From: Corynebacterium sp. UBA2622
GTDB taxonomy: Bacteria; Actinomycetota; Actinomycetes; Mycobacteriales; Mycobacteriaceae
Length of the DNA stretch: 64,000 nucleotides
Assembly (NCBI RefSeq): GCF_002339505.1
Contig: NZ_DDJO01000013.1
Span: 20,893 to 84,892, forward strand
Reading direction: 5' to 3'
The notes beneath the pieces are model-generated. The model was given only the letters and a program-made list of their open reading frames with translations, searched no databases and was not told the origin of the DNA. Both the position numbers and the translations under genes were made by a program. Shown here one piece after another: positions 26,691 to 35,491 of this stretch; positions within the stretch are counted from its first letter, which is position 1, and every line of letters starts with the position of its first letter.

Positions 26691-28085
26691 TCATTCGACG
26701 TATTTCCTAGCCTGCTCGCTCATTGGAATCCGATCGCAGTTGACAGTTTTCAGGAACTTCCGGCCACTTTCATTTTCCGCGACGATTTCGTCAAGCAATC
26801 GAATGTCCAGAGGTCCCCCGTCGGAAAAATATTTCATGAATTCTCGGCCCGCATCCCATCGATTCAACCGCGTCGCAACTATTAAAACAGTAGAAGCGAG
26901 TTCCTTAGCGCGGTCCCTTAGAACTCTGTCATCGATGTCTTGGCTCGCCTGTTCCGCCGATGCAAGAACCCTAAAAATCCGCCCGTAGAATTTCGCGCCA
27001 GTCTCGGCGTTCGACCATACAGTGGTGCGTACGTATCGATCATTGAATATCTGCAAGCTTTCGAGGAAAGGCTCCAATTCTTCGAGTGCCACACGAATTG
27101 CGTCATTGGTGAATAGTTCTGCGACGCGGGCGAGAGAAATTGATCGCTCATCGAACGCGGCTCGTAGTGAACTTGTCAGCCGAGATTCACCCGCTGAAAG
27201 GATTTCAGCGAGCGCCTCTACCATTTGAGGAGGGTATGGAATCTCTCTTCCCGGGTTCGCCGCCACCCAATCTGCGCACATCGTCTGGAACGCGAGAGTC
27301 AGTTCGACGCCATCAGCAAAGCGTTCTTCCGAGTTGTGGTTGAGACAAGTTTGAATCAAGTCTCGGAGGGGCGATTCTATCATAGTTAGGTTTGCTTGGT
27401 CTTCATGCCAGACGCCTGACAGCGGATGACCTGTCACCAAGTGGAAGAGAGATGCTCCGAATGCATAAACATCCGACCGTTTTGACGCGTGCTTTAAGCT
27501 GTATAGCGCCTCTGGCGCGGTATACCCTGGCGTATGAATAACTAACTCGGTTTTCGTTAAACTTGACGGATCGTCTCTATCTAGGGACGTTCCAAAATCG
27601 CTGATCTGCAGGAGCCCGCCATCAAATATTAGTAGGTTTTGGGGCTTAAAATCCCTGTGCAGGACATCTTTCGTGTGAAGGTATGCTAGGCCCAAAGACG
27701 CTTGCAAAAAGTAGCTTAGATATTCACCAATGTTATCTTGGAAACCGGCACGCCCACCGTTTTGTTTCCAGTGTTCGTCCAATGGTGCAGAGGCCACGGG
27801 CATTGTATAAGCGGGAAGAGTTATCTCTGCAGACTCATCAAATTTGTAATCCATGACATCGATAATTTCGATGATGTAGGGAAAATCGATGGACTGCAGT
27901 AGCTCGACTTCGCGATTAAATCGCGCAATACGGTCTTTTAATACGACAGGATCGGGGTGAAAGTTTAGCCGTTTCCTAGCGTAATTCTTTCCATCAATTT
28001 TGATTTGGTCAACTGACGCGGTGCCACCTTGACCAAGTGCTGCAATGGTTGAGCCTGGGTTTGAGGGTGAAGGACTCGTGTTCAT
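26691..28085 (-). CDS. Cytosolic serine/threonine protein kinase, probably acquired
   Basis: A 464-residue protein with an N-terminal eukaryote-like kinase domain: Gly loop GQGG (18-21), ATP lysine K38 (YARKRL), HRDFKPQNLL (143-152), DFG (163-165) and the APE segment (190-192). All catalytic residues are present. The C-terminal 190 residues are helical and unrecognised. There is no membrane helix, PASTA or other sensor, unlike PknA/PknB/PknG. The start is ATG 28085 with AGGAG eight bases before it; an in-frame ATG at 28115 is possible. The gene is A+T-rich (26 G/C of 60 at 27541-27600, against about 70% in neighbours) with different codon use, so it is probably a recent insertion between dgt and dnaG. 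Confidence 0.88.
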   Translation of the reverse strand: MNTSPSPSNPGSTIAALGQGGTASVDQIKIDGKNYARKRLNFHPDPVVLKDRIARFNREVELLQSIDFPYIIEIIDVMDYKFDESAEITLPAYTMPVASAPLDEHWKQNGGRAGFQDNIGEYLSYFLQASLGLAYLHTKDVLHRDFKPQNLLIFDGGLLQISDFGTSLDRDDPSSLTKTELVIHTPGYTAPEALYSLKHASKRSDVYAFGASLFHLVTGHPLSGVWHEDQANLTMIESPLRDLIQTCLNHNSEERFADGVELTLAFQTMCADWVAANPGREIPYPPQMVEALAEILSAGESRLTSSLRAAFDERSISLARVAELFTNDAIRVALEELEPFLESLQIFNDRYVRTTVWSNAETGAKFYGRIFRVLASAEQASQDIDDRVLRDRAKELASTVLIVATRLNRWDAGREFMKYFSDGGPLDIRLLDEIVAENESGRKFLKTVNCDRIPMSEQARKYVE

Positions 28086-28229
28086 TGTTTCGCTCCTGCG
28101 GGGCGAGTGGGTCATGTCATGGCCTTTCGAAACTGAAATCTCAATCGTCTGAGTTAGTCTCCCATAAGATGATCTTGCTTGAGGGCGGCTTTCCGGGGTG
28201 GCTTTAAAGCGAATGGCTACCATGTACGC

Positions 28230-30119
28230 ATGGCTAGGGGCAGAATTCCGGATAGCGACATCCAGGCTATCCGCGAGCGGGCACCGATCGAAGAGATCGT
28301 CGGTGAATACGTGCAGCTCAAGCCCGCCGGCCACGACTCGCTCAAGGGCCTGAGCCCCTTCAAGGACGAGAAGACCCCCTCCTTCCACGTCCGCCCCGCG
28401 CGCGGTTACTACCACTGCTTCTCCACCGGCAAAGGCGGCGACGTCTTCTCCTTCCTCATGGAGATGGAGCAGCTCACCTTCCCGGAGGCCGTGGAGGCGG
28501 TGGCCGAGCAGATTGGCTACCACATCAATTACCAGGGCGGATCCACGGGCGCTCGCGACGTCAAGCCCGGCACCCGCGCACGCTTGCTCGCCGCCAATGT
28601 CGCGGCGCACGAGTTCTACCGCGCCCAGCTGGAGACCCCGGAGGCGGAGAAGGCGCGGCAGTTCCTCCTGGACCGCGGCTTCGACAGGGACACCATCCAC
28701 CACTTCGAGTGCGGTTACGCCCCCGACGGCTGGGACACCCTGACCAAGCATCTGCTGCGCAAGGGTTTCGACGTCAAGGAGCTCCAGGATGCAGGGCTGA
28801 GCAGCATGGGGCGCCGCGGGCCGATCGACAAGTTCCGCCGCCGCCTGCTGTGGCCCATCAAGGACGTAGCCGGCAACGTCATCGGCTTCGGCGCGCGAAA
28901 GCTCTACGACGACGACCCGATGGGCAAGTACATGAACACGCAGGACACGATGCTCTACCACAAGAGCAAGGTCCTGTTCGGCCTGGACCTGGCCAAGAAG
29001 CACATCGCGGAAGGCCACCAGGCGGTGGTGGTGGAGGGCTACACCGACGTCATGGCTATGCACGCCGCGGGCGTGACCACGGCCGTCGCCGCCTGCGGCA
29101 CCGCCTTCGGCGCCGACCACATGGCGATCATCCGCCGGCTCATGCTCGACGACAACTACTTCCGCGGCGAGCTTATCTACACCTTCGACGGCGACGAGGC
29201 CGGCCAGAAGGCGGCGATGCGCGCCTTCGAGGGCGACCAGACGTTCACGGGGCAGTCCTTCGTCGCCGTCGCGCCGGAGGGCATGGACCCGTGCGACCTG
29301 CGCCTCGAGCGCGGCGACGCGGCGGTGCGCGACCTCGTCGCCTCCCGCGTGCCCATGTTCGAGTTCGTCATCGAGTCGCTGCTGAAGAACTACAGGCTCG
29401 ACACCGCGGAGGGCCGGCTGCAGGCTTTGCGACGCACCGTGCCCGTCGTCGCGGGCATCTCCGACAAGGTGCTCCAGGCCGAGTACGCCCGCCGCCTCGC
29501 GGGCTGGGTCGGCTGGCCCAACCCGGACGAGGTGATGCAGCAGGTGCGCGAGGAGGCGAGGCGCCCCAGGCAGGCGAAACGCCCCATGCGCCGGGCGTCA
29601 TCCTCCGAGCCGGTGAAGGCCGGCGAGCCCTCGTTCATCATGCCCAACCCGCGCGACCCGATCCTCTGGCCGCAGCGCGAGGCCCTGAAGATCGCCCTGC
29701 AGTACCCGGAGAAGGCGGGGGACTACTTCGACGGGATCAACCCGGATGCGTTCACCAACCCCGCCTACCGGCAGGTGCGCGACGCCATCACCCGCGCCGG
29801 CGGGGTTGCCCACGCGGGCGGCGGGCCGTCGTGGTTGCCGGCGGTGGCGGACACGATGCTCGACTCAGCCGGGCGCAACCTCGTCTCGGAGCTCGCGGTG
29901 GAGGACATCCACGCCGATGACCTCGACACCTACGCCGACTCCGTGCTCTCCCGCCTGCAGGAGACGCGGGTGGGAGACCAGATCGCGCAGCTCAAGGCGC
30001 AGCTGCAGCGCATGCGCCCCTCCGATGACGAGCAGGCCTACAACGCCCTGTTCTCCGACCTCGTCGCCCTGGAGCAGGCGCGCCGGGAACTCAACAACAG
30101 GGCGTTCCGGGGGGCCTGA
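28230..30119 (+). CDS. dnaG: DNA primase DnaG
   Basis: A 629-residue primase that makes RNA primers for replication. Order: N-terminal zinc-ribbon region (about 40-75), catalytic core with TOPRIM (VVEGYTDVMAMH, about 267-278, and YTFDGDEAGQKAA), and C-terminal helicase-interacting domain. Of the four usual zinc ligands (C, H, C, C) only the third is kept: S42 and K45 replace the first Cys and His, and T66 replaces the last Cys (motifs GLSPFKDEKTPSF and YHCFST). ATG 28230 follows TACCAT by six bases. The core looks intact, so the gene is probably functional. Confidence 0.95.
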   Translation: MARGRIPDSDIQAIRERAPIEEIVGEYVQLKPAGHDSLKGLSPFKDEKTPSFHVRPARGYYHCFSTGKGGDVFSFLMEMEQLTFPEAVEAVAEQIGYHINYQGGSTGARDVKPGTRARLLAANVAAHEFYRAQLETPEAEKARQFLLDRGFDRDTIHHFECGYAPDGWDTLTKHLLRKGFDVKELQDAGLSSMGRRGPIDKFRRRLLWPIKDVAGNVIGFGARKLYDDDPMGKYMNTQDTMLYHKSKVLFGLDLAKKHIAEGHQAVVVEGYTDVMAMHAAGVTTAVAACGTAFGADHMAIIRRLMLDDNYFRGELIYTFDGDEAGQKAAMRAFEGDQTFTGQSFVAVAPEGMDPCDLRLERGDAAVRDLVASRVPMFEFVIESLLKNYRLDTAEGRLQALRRTVPVVAGISDKVLQAEYARRLAGWVGWPNPDEVMQQVREEARRPRQAKRPMRRASSSEPVKAGEPSFIMPNPRDPILWPQREALKIALQYPEKAGDYFDGINPDAFTNPAYRQVRDAITRAGGVAHAGGGPSWLPAVADTMLDSAGRNLVSELAVEDIHADDLDTYADSVLSRLQETRVGDQIAQLKAQLQRMRPSDDEQAYNALFSDLVALEQARRELNNRAFRGA

Positions 30120-30125
30120 CCCGGG

Positions 30126-30812
30126 CTACTTCTCGCCCGCGGTCTGGTTCGCCGGGTCGTTGGCGAACTTCCACACCGCCCACTCCACGGCGTCGAGGGG
30201 CAGCTCGGGGTTGTACTCGTCGCGGGCCGCGCGCAGCCGGGTGAGGTACTCCCCGTACTCCTCCGCGGTCCACGCCCCGTCCTTTCCGGAGCCCTTGTCC
30301 AGGCCCGCCATCGCGGCGCGCCTGGAGCAGATGATCACCGGCTTTTCGTCCCCCGCGGACTGGGGGCCGGCCAGGAAGTAGGCCAGCTGGGAGGCGAACT
30401 TCGCGGGCAGGCCGGTCTCCGCGAGCGCGGCGTACTGCTCGGCCGGCGCCTTGCCGTCCAGGCCGCGGATGGCCTGAAGCAGCTTGTTGGCGTTGGACTT
30501 GTTGCGCAGGAACTGCTGCAGCGTTAGCACGGCCGGGGACTGGCCCGCCCCGTAGGCGAAGGCGGCGCCGAGGAAGTCGATGATCTGGTCGCGGTTGAAC
30601 TCCGAGCGGGCGACATCCTCCGCGAAGAGGAAGACCTCGCTGCGCGTCAGGGAGGCGCTGGCGTCGTCGCGGAAGGGCGGCACGCGGCGCAGGTGGTGCG
30701 GCCAGCCGGTCTTCCAGCGCCGCGGGGAGAACGTCGAGGAGTCACCGAGGGCGTCCTCGGCGGTGGGGTTGAGCTGGTTCAGGGCTTCCGTGATCTGGTT
30801 CATGCGCTCCAT
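30126..30812 (-). CDS. Unknown protein, possibly 8-oxoguanine glycosylase OGG-fold
   Basis: A 228-residue soluble, mostly helical protein. The segment TGLPAKFASQLAYFLAG followed by KPVIICSRRAAMAGL, then a Trp-containing EYGEYLTRLRAARDEY, is reminiscent of the helix-hairpin-helix and following strand of a group annotated as OGG-fold glycosylases. I cannot identify the catalytic Lys/Asp with confidence. Starts at 30812 or nine bases inside (30803) are both possible. It is divergent from mazG, with 38 bases between starts, and convergent with dnaG. Confidence 0.6.
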   Translation of the reverse strand: MERMNQITEALNQLNPTAEDALGDSSTFSPRRWKTGWPHHLRRVPPFRDDASASLTRSEVFLFAEDVARSEFNRDQIIDFLGAAFAYGAGQSPAVLTLQQFLRNKSNANKLLQAIRGLDGKAPAEQYAALAETGLPAKFASQLAYFLAGPQSAGDEKPVIICSRRAAMAGLDKGSGKDGAWTAEEYGEYLTRLRAARDEYNPELPLDAVEWAVWKFANDPANQTAGEK

Positions 30813-30850
30813 TGTGGCAGAAGGGGAGCGCCCCAATAGGATGGGACTCC

Positions 30851-31450
30851 ATGACCGTCCTCGTCCTCGACCCCCGCTGGCCCGACATGATCCCGCTTGG
30901 TACCGCGGCGCGCATCCAGGGGCCGGTGGAGTTCACGTCCGAGGTGCCCATCTCGGTGAGGTGGGCGTTGGCGGACGTGCCGGCGGGCCCGGGGCCGGGG
31001 TGGCTGCTGACCACGGACCCGCGGGATCCGGACGTCGTGAAGCGGGCCGGGCGCGAGGACGTGCTCACCGTGCCCAGCCTCGCGGACCCCGTCCTCCAGG
31101 CGGTGGAGACGATGCGCGCGGCGCGCGCACGCGGCGAGTGGGAACGCTCCATGACCCACGAGAGCCTGGTGCCCTACCTCGAGGAGGAGACCCGCGAGCT
31201 CGTCGAGGCCATCAGGACGGGGGAGAGCGGGGAGCTCAAGAGCGAGCTTGGCGACGTCCTCCTCCAGGTGCTGTTCCACTCCGAGATCGCCCGGGAGCGC
31301 GGCGACTTTGACTTCGCGGACGTCGCGGGAGCCTTCGTGGAGAAGATGAGATCGCGCGCCCCCTACCTCTTCGACGGGTCGGCCGGCACCGTCGGCGAGG
31401 AGGAGCAGAAACGCGCCTGGGCTGAGGGCAAGCGCCGGGAGGTCCGTTAG
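30851..31450 (+). CDS. mazG: MazG-type nucleoside triphosphate pyrophosphohydrolase
   Basis: A 199-residue protein with a single MazG domain in the C-terminal half: EEETRELVEAI followed by SELGDVLLQVLFHSEIA (EExxE...ExxD metal-binding helices). The N-terminal 95 residues form a separate beta-rich domain also present in M. tuberculosis MazG (Rv1021). The protein is clearly shorter than that enzyme (about 325), having one MazG module only. It hydrolyses non-canonical (d)NTPs to monophosphates. TAGGAT (30837-30842) ends eight bases before the ATG, so it is probably leaderless. Its stop overlaps by four bases the convergent gene. Confidence 0.85.
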   Translation: MTVLVLDPRWPDMIPLGTAARIQGPVEFTSEVPISVRWALADVPAGPGPGWLLTTDPRDPDVVKRAGREDVLTVPSLADPVLQAVETMRAARARGEWERSMTHESLVPYLEEETRELVEAIRTGESGELKSELGDVLLQVLFHSEIARERGDFDFADVAGAFVEKMRSRAPYLFDGSAGTVGEEEQKRAWAEGKRREVR

Positions 31451-31866
31451 CGGATCACCGGGAGGAGGTCGCGCAGCTGCGGCAGGCCCGCCTGGGAGGA
31501 CAGCTGAGAGGCGAACAGCACTGCCTGGTCCACCGGGGTGACGGGGTCGGCCTTGACCACGCCGCACGCGAGGGCGCGGTCTCCGATGGCGTTGACAGTC
31601 CCGCCCGCGACGAGGCGCAGCGCGGGGTCCTCGCCGATGGCCTTGTTCAGGCCGGCCACGAGCCCGTTGCGGGTGGTGGCGTCGTTGACCAGGCCGGTGG
31701 AGCGCAGGGCGGCACCGACGACGGTGCAGTCGGCCGTGGCCACGTTGCCGTTGACCACCTTGAGCAGCTCGACGTAGTTGGTCTGGGCCTGGGCGGCGGG
31801 GGCCTGGGTGGCGAGGGCTGCGGCGGTGAGAAGCCCGGCGGCGACGGTGGCGGGGAAGCGGCGCAT
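31447..31866 (-). CDS. Small exported protein, possible porin-like
   Basis: A 139-residue protein with a classical signal peptide (about residues 1-27, ending AAQAQ) and a mature part of about 112 residues that is mainly helical with two cysteines (ADCTVV, LACGVV), which could form a disulfide. The start is ATG 31866 after AAAGGA. Its place between mazG and eno is where C. glutamicum carries the small helical anion channels PorB/PorC, and size, export and paired cysteines fit. I could not align it with confidence, so the link is speculative. Confidence 0.6.
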   Translation of the reverse strand: MRRFPATVAAGLLTAAALATQAPAAQAQTNYVELLKVVNGNVATADCTVVGAALRSTGLVNDATTRNGLVAGLNKAIGEDPALRLVAGGTVNAIGDRALACGVVKADPVTPVDQAVLFASQLSSQAGLPQLRDLLPVIR

Positions 31867-32007
31867 GGAAAGTCCTTTGGTGTGGGAAACGGGGATCGGG
31901 TGCACACATTAGCGCAGAATGTGATGCGCATGTGACGCAAGTAAACGCGAGAGGTGCCTTTTCTGGGCTTTGAGCGCCCGCGCGGGCGGCCGGTAGGATA
32001 TGCCCAC

Positions 32008-32832
32008 ATGACTTATTCCCGGCCCGGTCGCCGCCGCCCCCGCAGCCAGCTGGCCGCGGGGTGCGGATGCGCCGGCGTCGTGGGCGTGGTCACGGCGATC
32101 GTGCTCATCATCGCCCTGACCGGCTGGCTCTTCTCCGTCCTGCGCGACCCCGTGCCCGGCGCGCGCCGCCAGCCCATCCCGACGGACATCCCGCCCGCCG
32201 CGGCGGCGGCCCCTCCCGCGATCGACATCCACGCGGCCGGGCGCACCTCCGAGCAGCTCGCCGGCTGGGCGGCGCCCATCGCCGAGGCCACCAGCCTCGA
32301 CTCCCAGGCCGTGCGCGCCTACGGCAACGCCGCGCTCATCGCCGCGGAGTCCTGGCCCGCCTGCCACCTGAACTGGAACACGCTCGCCGGCGTGGGCTGG
32401 GTGGAGACGCGCCACGGCACCTACACCGGCAAGACCTTCGACACCGCGCGCCTGGACGACAACGGCGTGGCCGACCCGCCCATCATCGGCCCCGCACTGA
32501 ACGGCAACGGCTTCGCCCACATGCCCGACAGCGACGGTGGCACCTACGACGGCGACTCGCAGTACGACCGCGCCGTGGGGCCCATGCAGTTCGTCCCGAG
32601 CTCCTGGAAGATCTACGGGCGCGACGCCAACGGCGACGGGGTGGCCGACCCCCAGCAGATCGACGACGCCGCCCTCGGCGCCGCCAACCTGCTCTGCGCC
32701 GACAGCCGGGACCTCGCGACGGAGGACGGGTGGCGCCAGGCGGTGCGCGCCTACAACAACTCGAACGACTACGTGGTCAAGGTCCGCGACGCCGCCGCCA
32801 ACTACGCGCTGAACCAGCCGGCCACGCGGTAG
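32008..32832 (+). CDS. Lytic transglycosylase-like membrane-anchored protein
   Basis: A 274-residue protein with an N-terminal signal-anchor (about 24-46), a Pro/Ala-rich linker (to about 72) and an extracytoplasmic lytic transglycosylase-like domain: WVETRHGTYTG (catalytic Glu region), GPMQFVPSSWKIYG and ALGAANLLC. Its position before eno matches M. tuberculosis Rv1022 (lpqU), which belongs to the same family. It should cleave peptidoglycan glycan strands. TAGGAT (31994-31999) ends eight bases before the ATG and there is no ribosome-binding site. Confidence 0.85.
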   Translation: MTYSRPGRRRPRSQLAAGCGCAGVVGVVTAIVLIIALTGWLFSVLRDPVPGARRQPIPTDIPPAAAAAPPAIDIHAAGRTSEQLAGWAAPIAEATSLDSQAVRAYGNAALIAAESWPACHLNWNTLAGVGWVETRHGTYTGKTFDTARLDDNGVADPPIIGPALNGNGFAHMPDSDGGTYDGDSQYDRAVGPMQFVPSSWKIYGRDANGDGVADPQQIDDAALGAANLLCADSRDLATEDGWRQAVRAYNNSNDYVVKVRDAAANYALNQPATR

Positions 32833-32914
32833 CCCGGCACGGCGTGGGCGTTTCTGGAAGAATGGGGCGCTGGACAAACCGATATTTACCCTCAAGCCCG
32901 AAGGAGTTTGGCCA

Positions 32915-34192
32915 GTGGCTGACATCATTCACATCTTTGCCCGCGAGATCATGGATTCCCGTGGTAACCCGACCGTTGAGGCGGAGGTCTTCCTCGACGA
33001 CGGCTCCCACGGTGTCGCCGGGGTCCCCTCGGGTGCCTCCACGGGTGAGCACGAGGCGCACGAGCTTCGCGACGGCGGCGAGCGCTACGGCGGCAAGGGT
33101 GTGCTGAACGCCGTGGAGAACATCAACGAGGAAATCGCCGACGCCCTCGCGGGCGCCGAGGCTGATGACCAGCGCCTCATCGACATGGCGATGATCGAGC
33201 TCGACGGCACCGAGAACAAGAAGCGCCTCGGCGCCAACGCCATCCTCGGCGTCTCCATGGCCGTGGCCCGCGCCGCCGCCGAGTCCGCCGGCCTGCCGCT
33301 TTACCGCTACATCGGCGGCCCCAACGCGCACCTGCTCCCCGTGCCGATGATGAACATCCTCAACGGCGGCGCCCACGCCGACTCCGGCGTGGACGTCCAG
33401 GAGTTCATGATCGCCCCCATCGGTGCCGACACCTTCTCCGAGGCCCTGCGCATGGGCGCCGAGGTCTACCACACGCTGAAGTCCGTGATCAAGGCCAAGG
33501 GCCTCTCCACCGGCCTCGGTGACGAGGGCGGCTTCGCCCCCTCCGTCGGCTCCACCAAGGAGGCCCTCGACCTCATCGTGGAGGCCGTGGAGAAGTCCGG
33601 TTACAAGCTGGGCGAGGACGTGGCACTGGCCCTCGACGTCGCCTCCTCCGAGTTCTACGAGAACGGCGTCTACAACTTCGAGGGCGGCAGCCACAGCCCC
33701 GAGGAGATGATCCAGGTCTACGCTGACCTAGTCGAGCAGTACCCGATCGTCTCCATCGAGGACCCGTTGGACGAGGACGACTGGGAGGGCTACACCAAGC
33801 TCACCGCCCAGATCGGTGAGAAGGTTCAGATCGTCGGCGACGACTTCTTTGTCACCAACCCGGAGCGCCTGGCCAAGGGTATCGAGCAGAAGGCCGCCAA
33901 CGCCCTGCTGGTCAAGGTCAACCAGATCGGCACCCTCTCCGAGACCTTCGACGCCGTGGACATGGCGCACCGCGCCGGCTACCGCACGATGATGTCCCAC
34001 CGCTCCGGCGAGACCGAGGACACCACCATCGCCGACCTCGCCGTGGCTCTCGGCTGCGGCCAGATCAAGACTGGTGCCCCCGCCCGCTCCGAGCGCGTGG
34101 CCAAGTACAACCAGCTGCTGCGCATCGAGCAGGAGCTCGGCAGCGCCGCCGACTACGCCGGCCGCTCCGCCTTCCCGCGCTTCACCAAGTAG
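32915..34192 (+). CDS. eno: Enolase
   Basis: A 425-residue enolase that interconverts 2-phosphoglycerate and phosphoenolpyruvate in glycolysis. Visible motifs: REIMDSRGNPTVEAEV, GVPSGASTGEHEA, the Mg ligands (ALDVASSEF, SIEDPLDEDDW, QIVGDDFFVTN), the catalytic Lys in NALLVKVNQIG, and the signature MMSHRSGETEDTTIADL. The start is GTG 32915 after AAGGAG, consistent with the conserved N-terminus. It follows the transglycosylase gene and ends at a strong hairpin shared with the converging efeB. In this family eno is usually followed by ftsB; here efeUOB lies between. Confidence 0.97.
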   Translation: MADIIHIFAREIMDSRGNPTVEAEVFLDDGSHGVAGVPSGASTGEHEAHELRDGGERYGGKGVLNAVENINEEIADALAGAEADDQRLIDMAMIELDGTENKKRLGANAILGVSMAVARAAAESAGLPLYRYIGGPNAHLLPVPMMNILNGGAHADSGVDVQEFMIAPIGADTFSEALRMGAEVYHTLKSVIKAKGLSTGLGDEGGFAPSVGSTKEALDLIVEAVEKSGYKLGEDVALALDVASSEFYENGVYNFEGGSHSPEEMIQVYADLVEQYPIVSIEDPLDEDDWEGYTKLTAQIGEKVQIVGDDFFVTNPERLAKGIEQKAANALLVKVNQIGTLSETFDAVDMAHRAGYRTMMSHRSGETEDTTIADLAVALGCGQIKTGAPARSERVAKYNQLLRIEQELGSAADYAGRSAFPRFTK

Positions 34193-34206
34193 CGCGTTCC
34201 AGCCCA

Positions 34207-34242
34207 GGAAAAGCCCCGCCGGCCGTCCGGCGGGGCTTTTCC
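34207..34242. terminator. Bidirectional terminator between eno and efeB
   Basis: Sixteen-base perfect arms (34207-34222 and 34227-34242) around a CCGT loop. The arms end in AAAA/TTTT runs, so the hairpin can act as an intrinsic terminator in both directions, for eno and for the convergent efeB. Confidence 0.88.
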
Positions 34243-34249
34243 GCGCTTC

Positions 34250-35491
34250 TTAGGCGGTGGCTTCGAAGAGACCGCGCCCCCACCAGTCGTCGTCGCCGCG
34301 GGTGCCCGGTGGGCAGGCGAAGACTGCGGAAGACTCGTAGCGGACGTACTCGTTCATCTTGTCCGACTTGGCCAGCTTCTGCTGGATGGGGATGAAGCGC
34401 TTCTCCGGGGAGTTCACCAGGGCGATGAAGAACAGCCCCGCGTTGAGGTGGCCGAGGTCGTCGATGCCGTCAGTGAAGTTGTAGGAGCGCCGGAGCATCT
34501 GCACGCCCCCGTTCTCACTGGGGTTGGCCAGGCGCGCGTGCGCCGTCAGGGGGATGACGGGGCCTTTGGTGCCGTGGTACTCGTCGAGGGGCAGGGGGTC
34601 GTTCTCGTTCTCCCGGCCCAGGGGAGCGCCGGAGGCCTTGGAGCGGCCGAAGGTGGCCTCCTGGTCGGAGAGCACCTGGCGGTCCCAGTTCTCCAGCAGC
34701 ATGCGGATGCGCCGGGCGACGAGGAAGGTGCCGCCGTCGTGCCAGGTGTTCGTGTCCGAGACCCAGATGTTCTCGTTGACCAGGTCGGTGTCCTCCGACT
34801 TGATGTTGTTGGTGCCGTCCTTGAATCCGAAGAGGTTGCGCGGGGTCTGCTGGCCGCGGGTGGTGGCGGATGCGTGGCCGAAGCCCAGCTGGGACCACTT
34901 GAACTCCACCACCCCGCGCCCGGCGCGAGCGAGGTTGCGCACCGCGTGGACGGCGACCTGTGGGTCGTCGGCGCAGGCCTGGATGGCGATGTCACCGCCG
35001 CAGAGCTTGTCCTCGAGCATGTCGCCCGAGAAGTGGGGGAGGTCCTTCAGCTCTGCGGGCTTGGCGGACTGGAGGCCGAAGCGGTCGTCGAAAAGCGAGG
35101 GCCCGAATCCGACGGTGATGGTGAGCTTGGCCGGGTGGAGGTCGTAGGCCTCGCCGGTGTCCTTGGGCACCTGGTACTCGCCGACCTCCGCGATGTCCTC
35201 CTCGACGGTCGTCTCGCCGCGGGTCATACGCCGCGACATGGATGTCCAGGTCTTGAGCAGCGCGATAAGCTTTTCGCGGTCGTCGGTGACGACGTCGAAG
35301 GCGGCGAAGTGCAGGCGGGATTGCTGCTCCGTGGTGATGCCGGCCTGGTGTTCCCCGTCGAAGGCCACCACGTCGGAGGCCTTGCCGCCCTCGCCGTCCC
35401 GGGAGCACCCAGCCACGGGGGCTGCCGCTCCCACGGCGGCGATGGAGGCACCGGTGAGGAACAGCCGGCGGCTGAATGCGTTGCGGGACAT
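34250..35491 (-). CDS. efeB: Dye-decolorizing peroxidase EfeB
   Basis: A 413-residue heme peroxidase of the DyP type, the periplasmic third component of ferrous iron uptake (EfeUOB). A Tat signal is visible (SRRLFLTGA) followed by AGC, so it may also be a lipoprotein. The DyP signature GFKDGTNN (about 222-229) and the heme His region FVARRIRM/GFGH support the family. The start codon overlaps the efeO stop by one base. It is last in the efeU-efeO-efeB operon. Confidence 0.93.
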   Translation of the reverse strand: MSRNAFSRRLFLTGASIAAVGAAAPVAGCSRDGEGGKASDVVAFDGEHQAGITTEQQSRLHFAAFDVVTDDREKLIALLKTWTSMSRRMTRGETTVEEDIAEVGEYQVPKDTGEAYDLHPAKLTITVGFGPSLFDDRFGLQSAKPAELKDLPHFSGDMLEDKLCGGDIAIQACADDPQVAVHAVRNLARAGRGVVEFKWSQLGFGHASATTRGQQTPRNLFGFKDGTNNIKSEDTDLVNENIWVSDTNTWHDGGTFLVARRIRMLLENWDRQVLSDQEATFGRSKASGAPLGRENENDPLPLDEYHGTKGPVIPLTAHARLANPSENGGVQMLRRSYNFTDGIDDLGHLNAGLFFIALVNSPEKRFIPIQQKLAKSDKMNEYVRYESSAVFACPPGTRGDDDWWGRGLFEATA

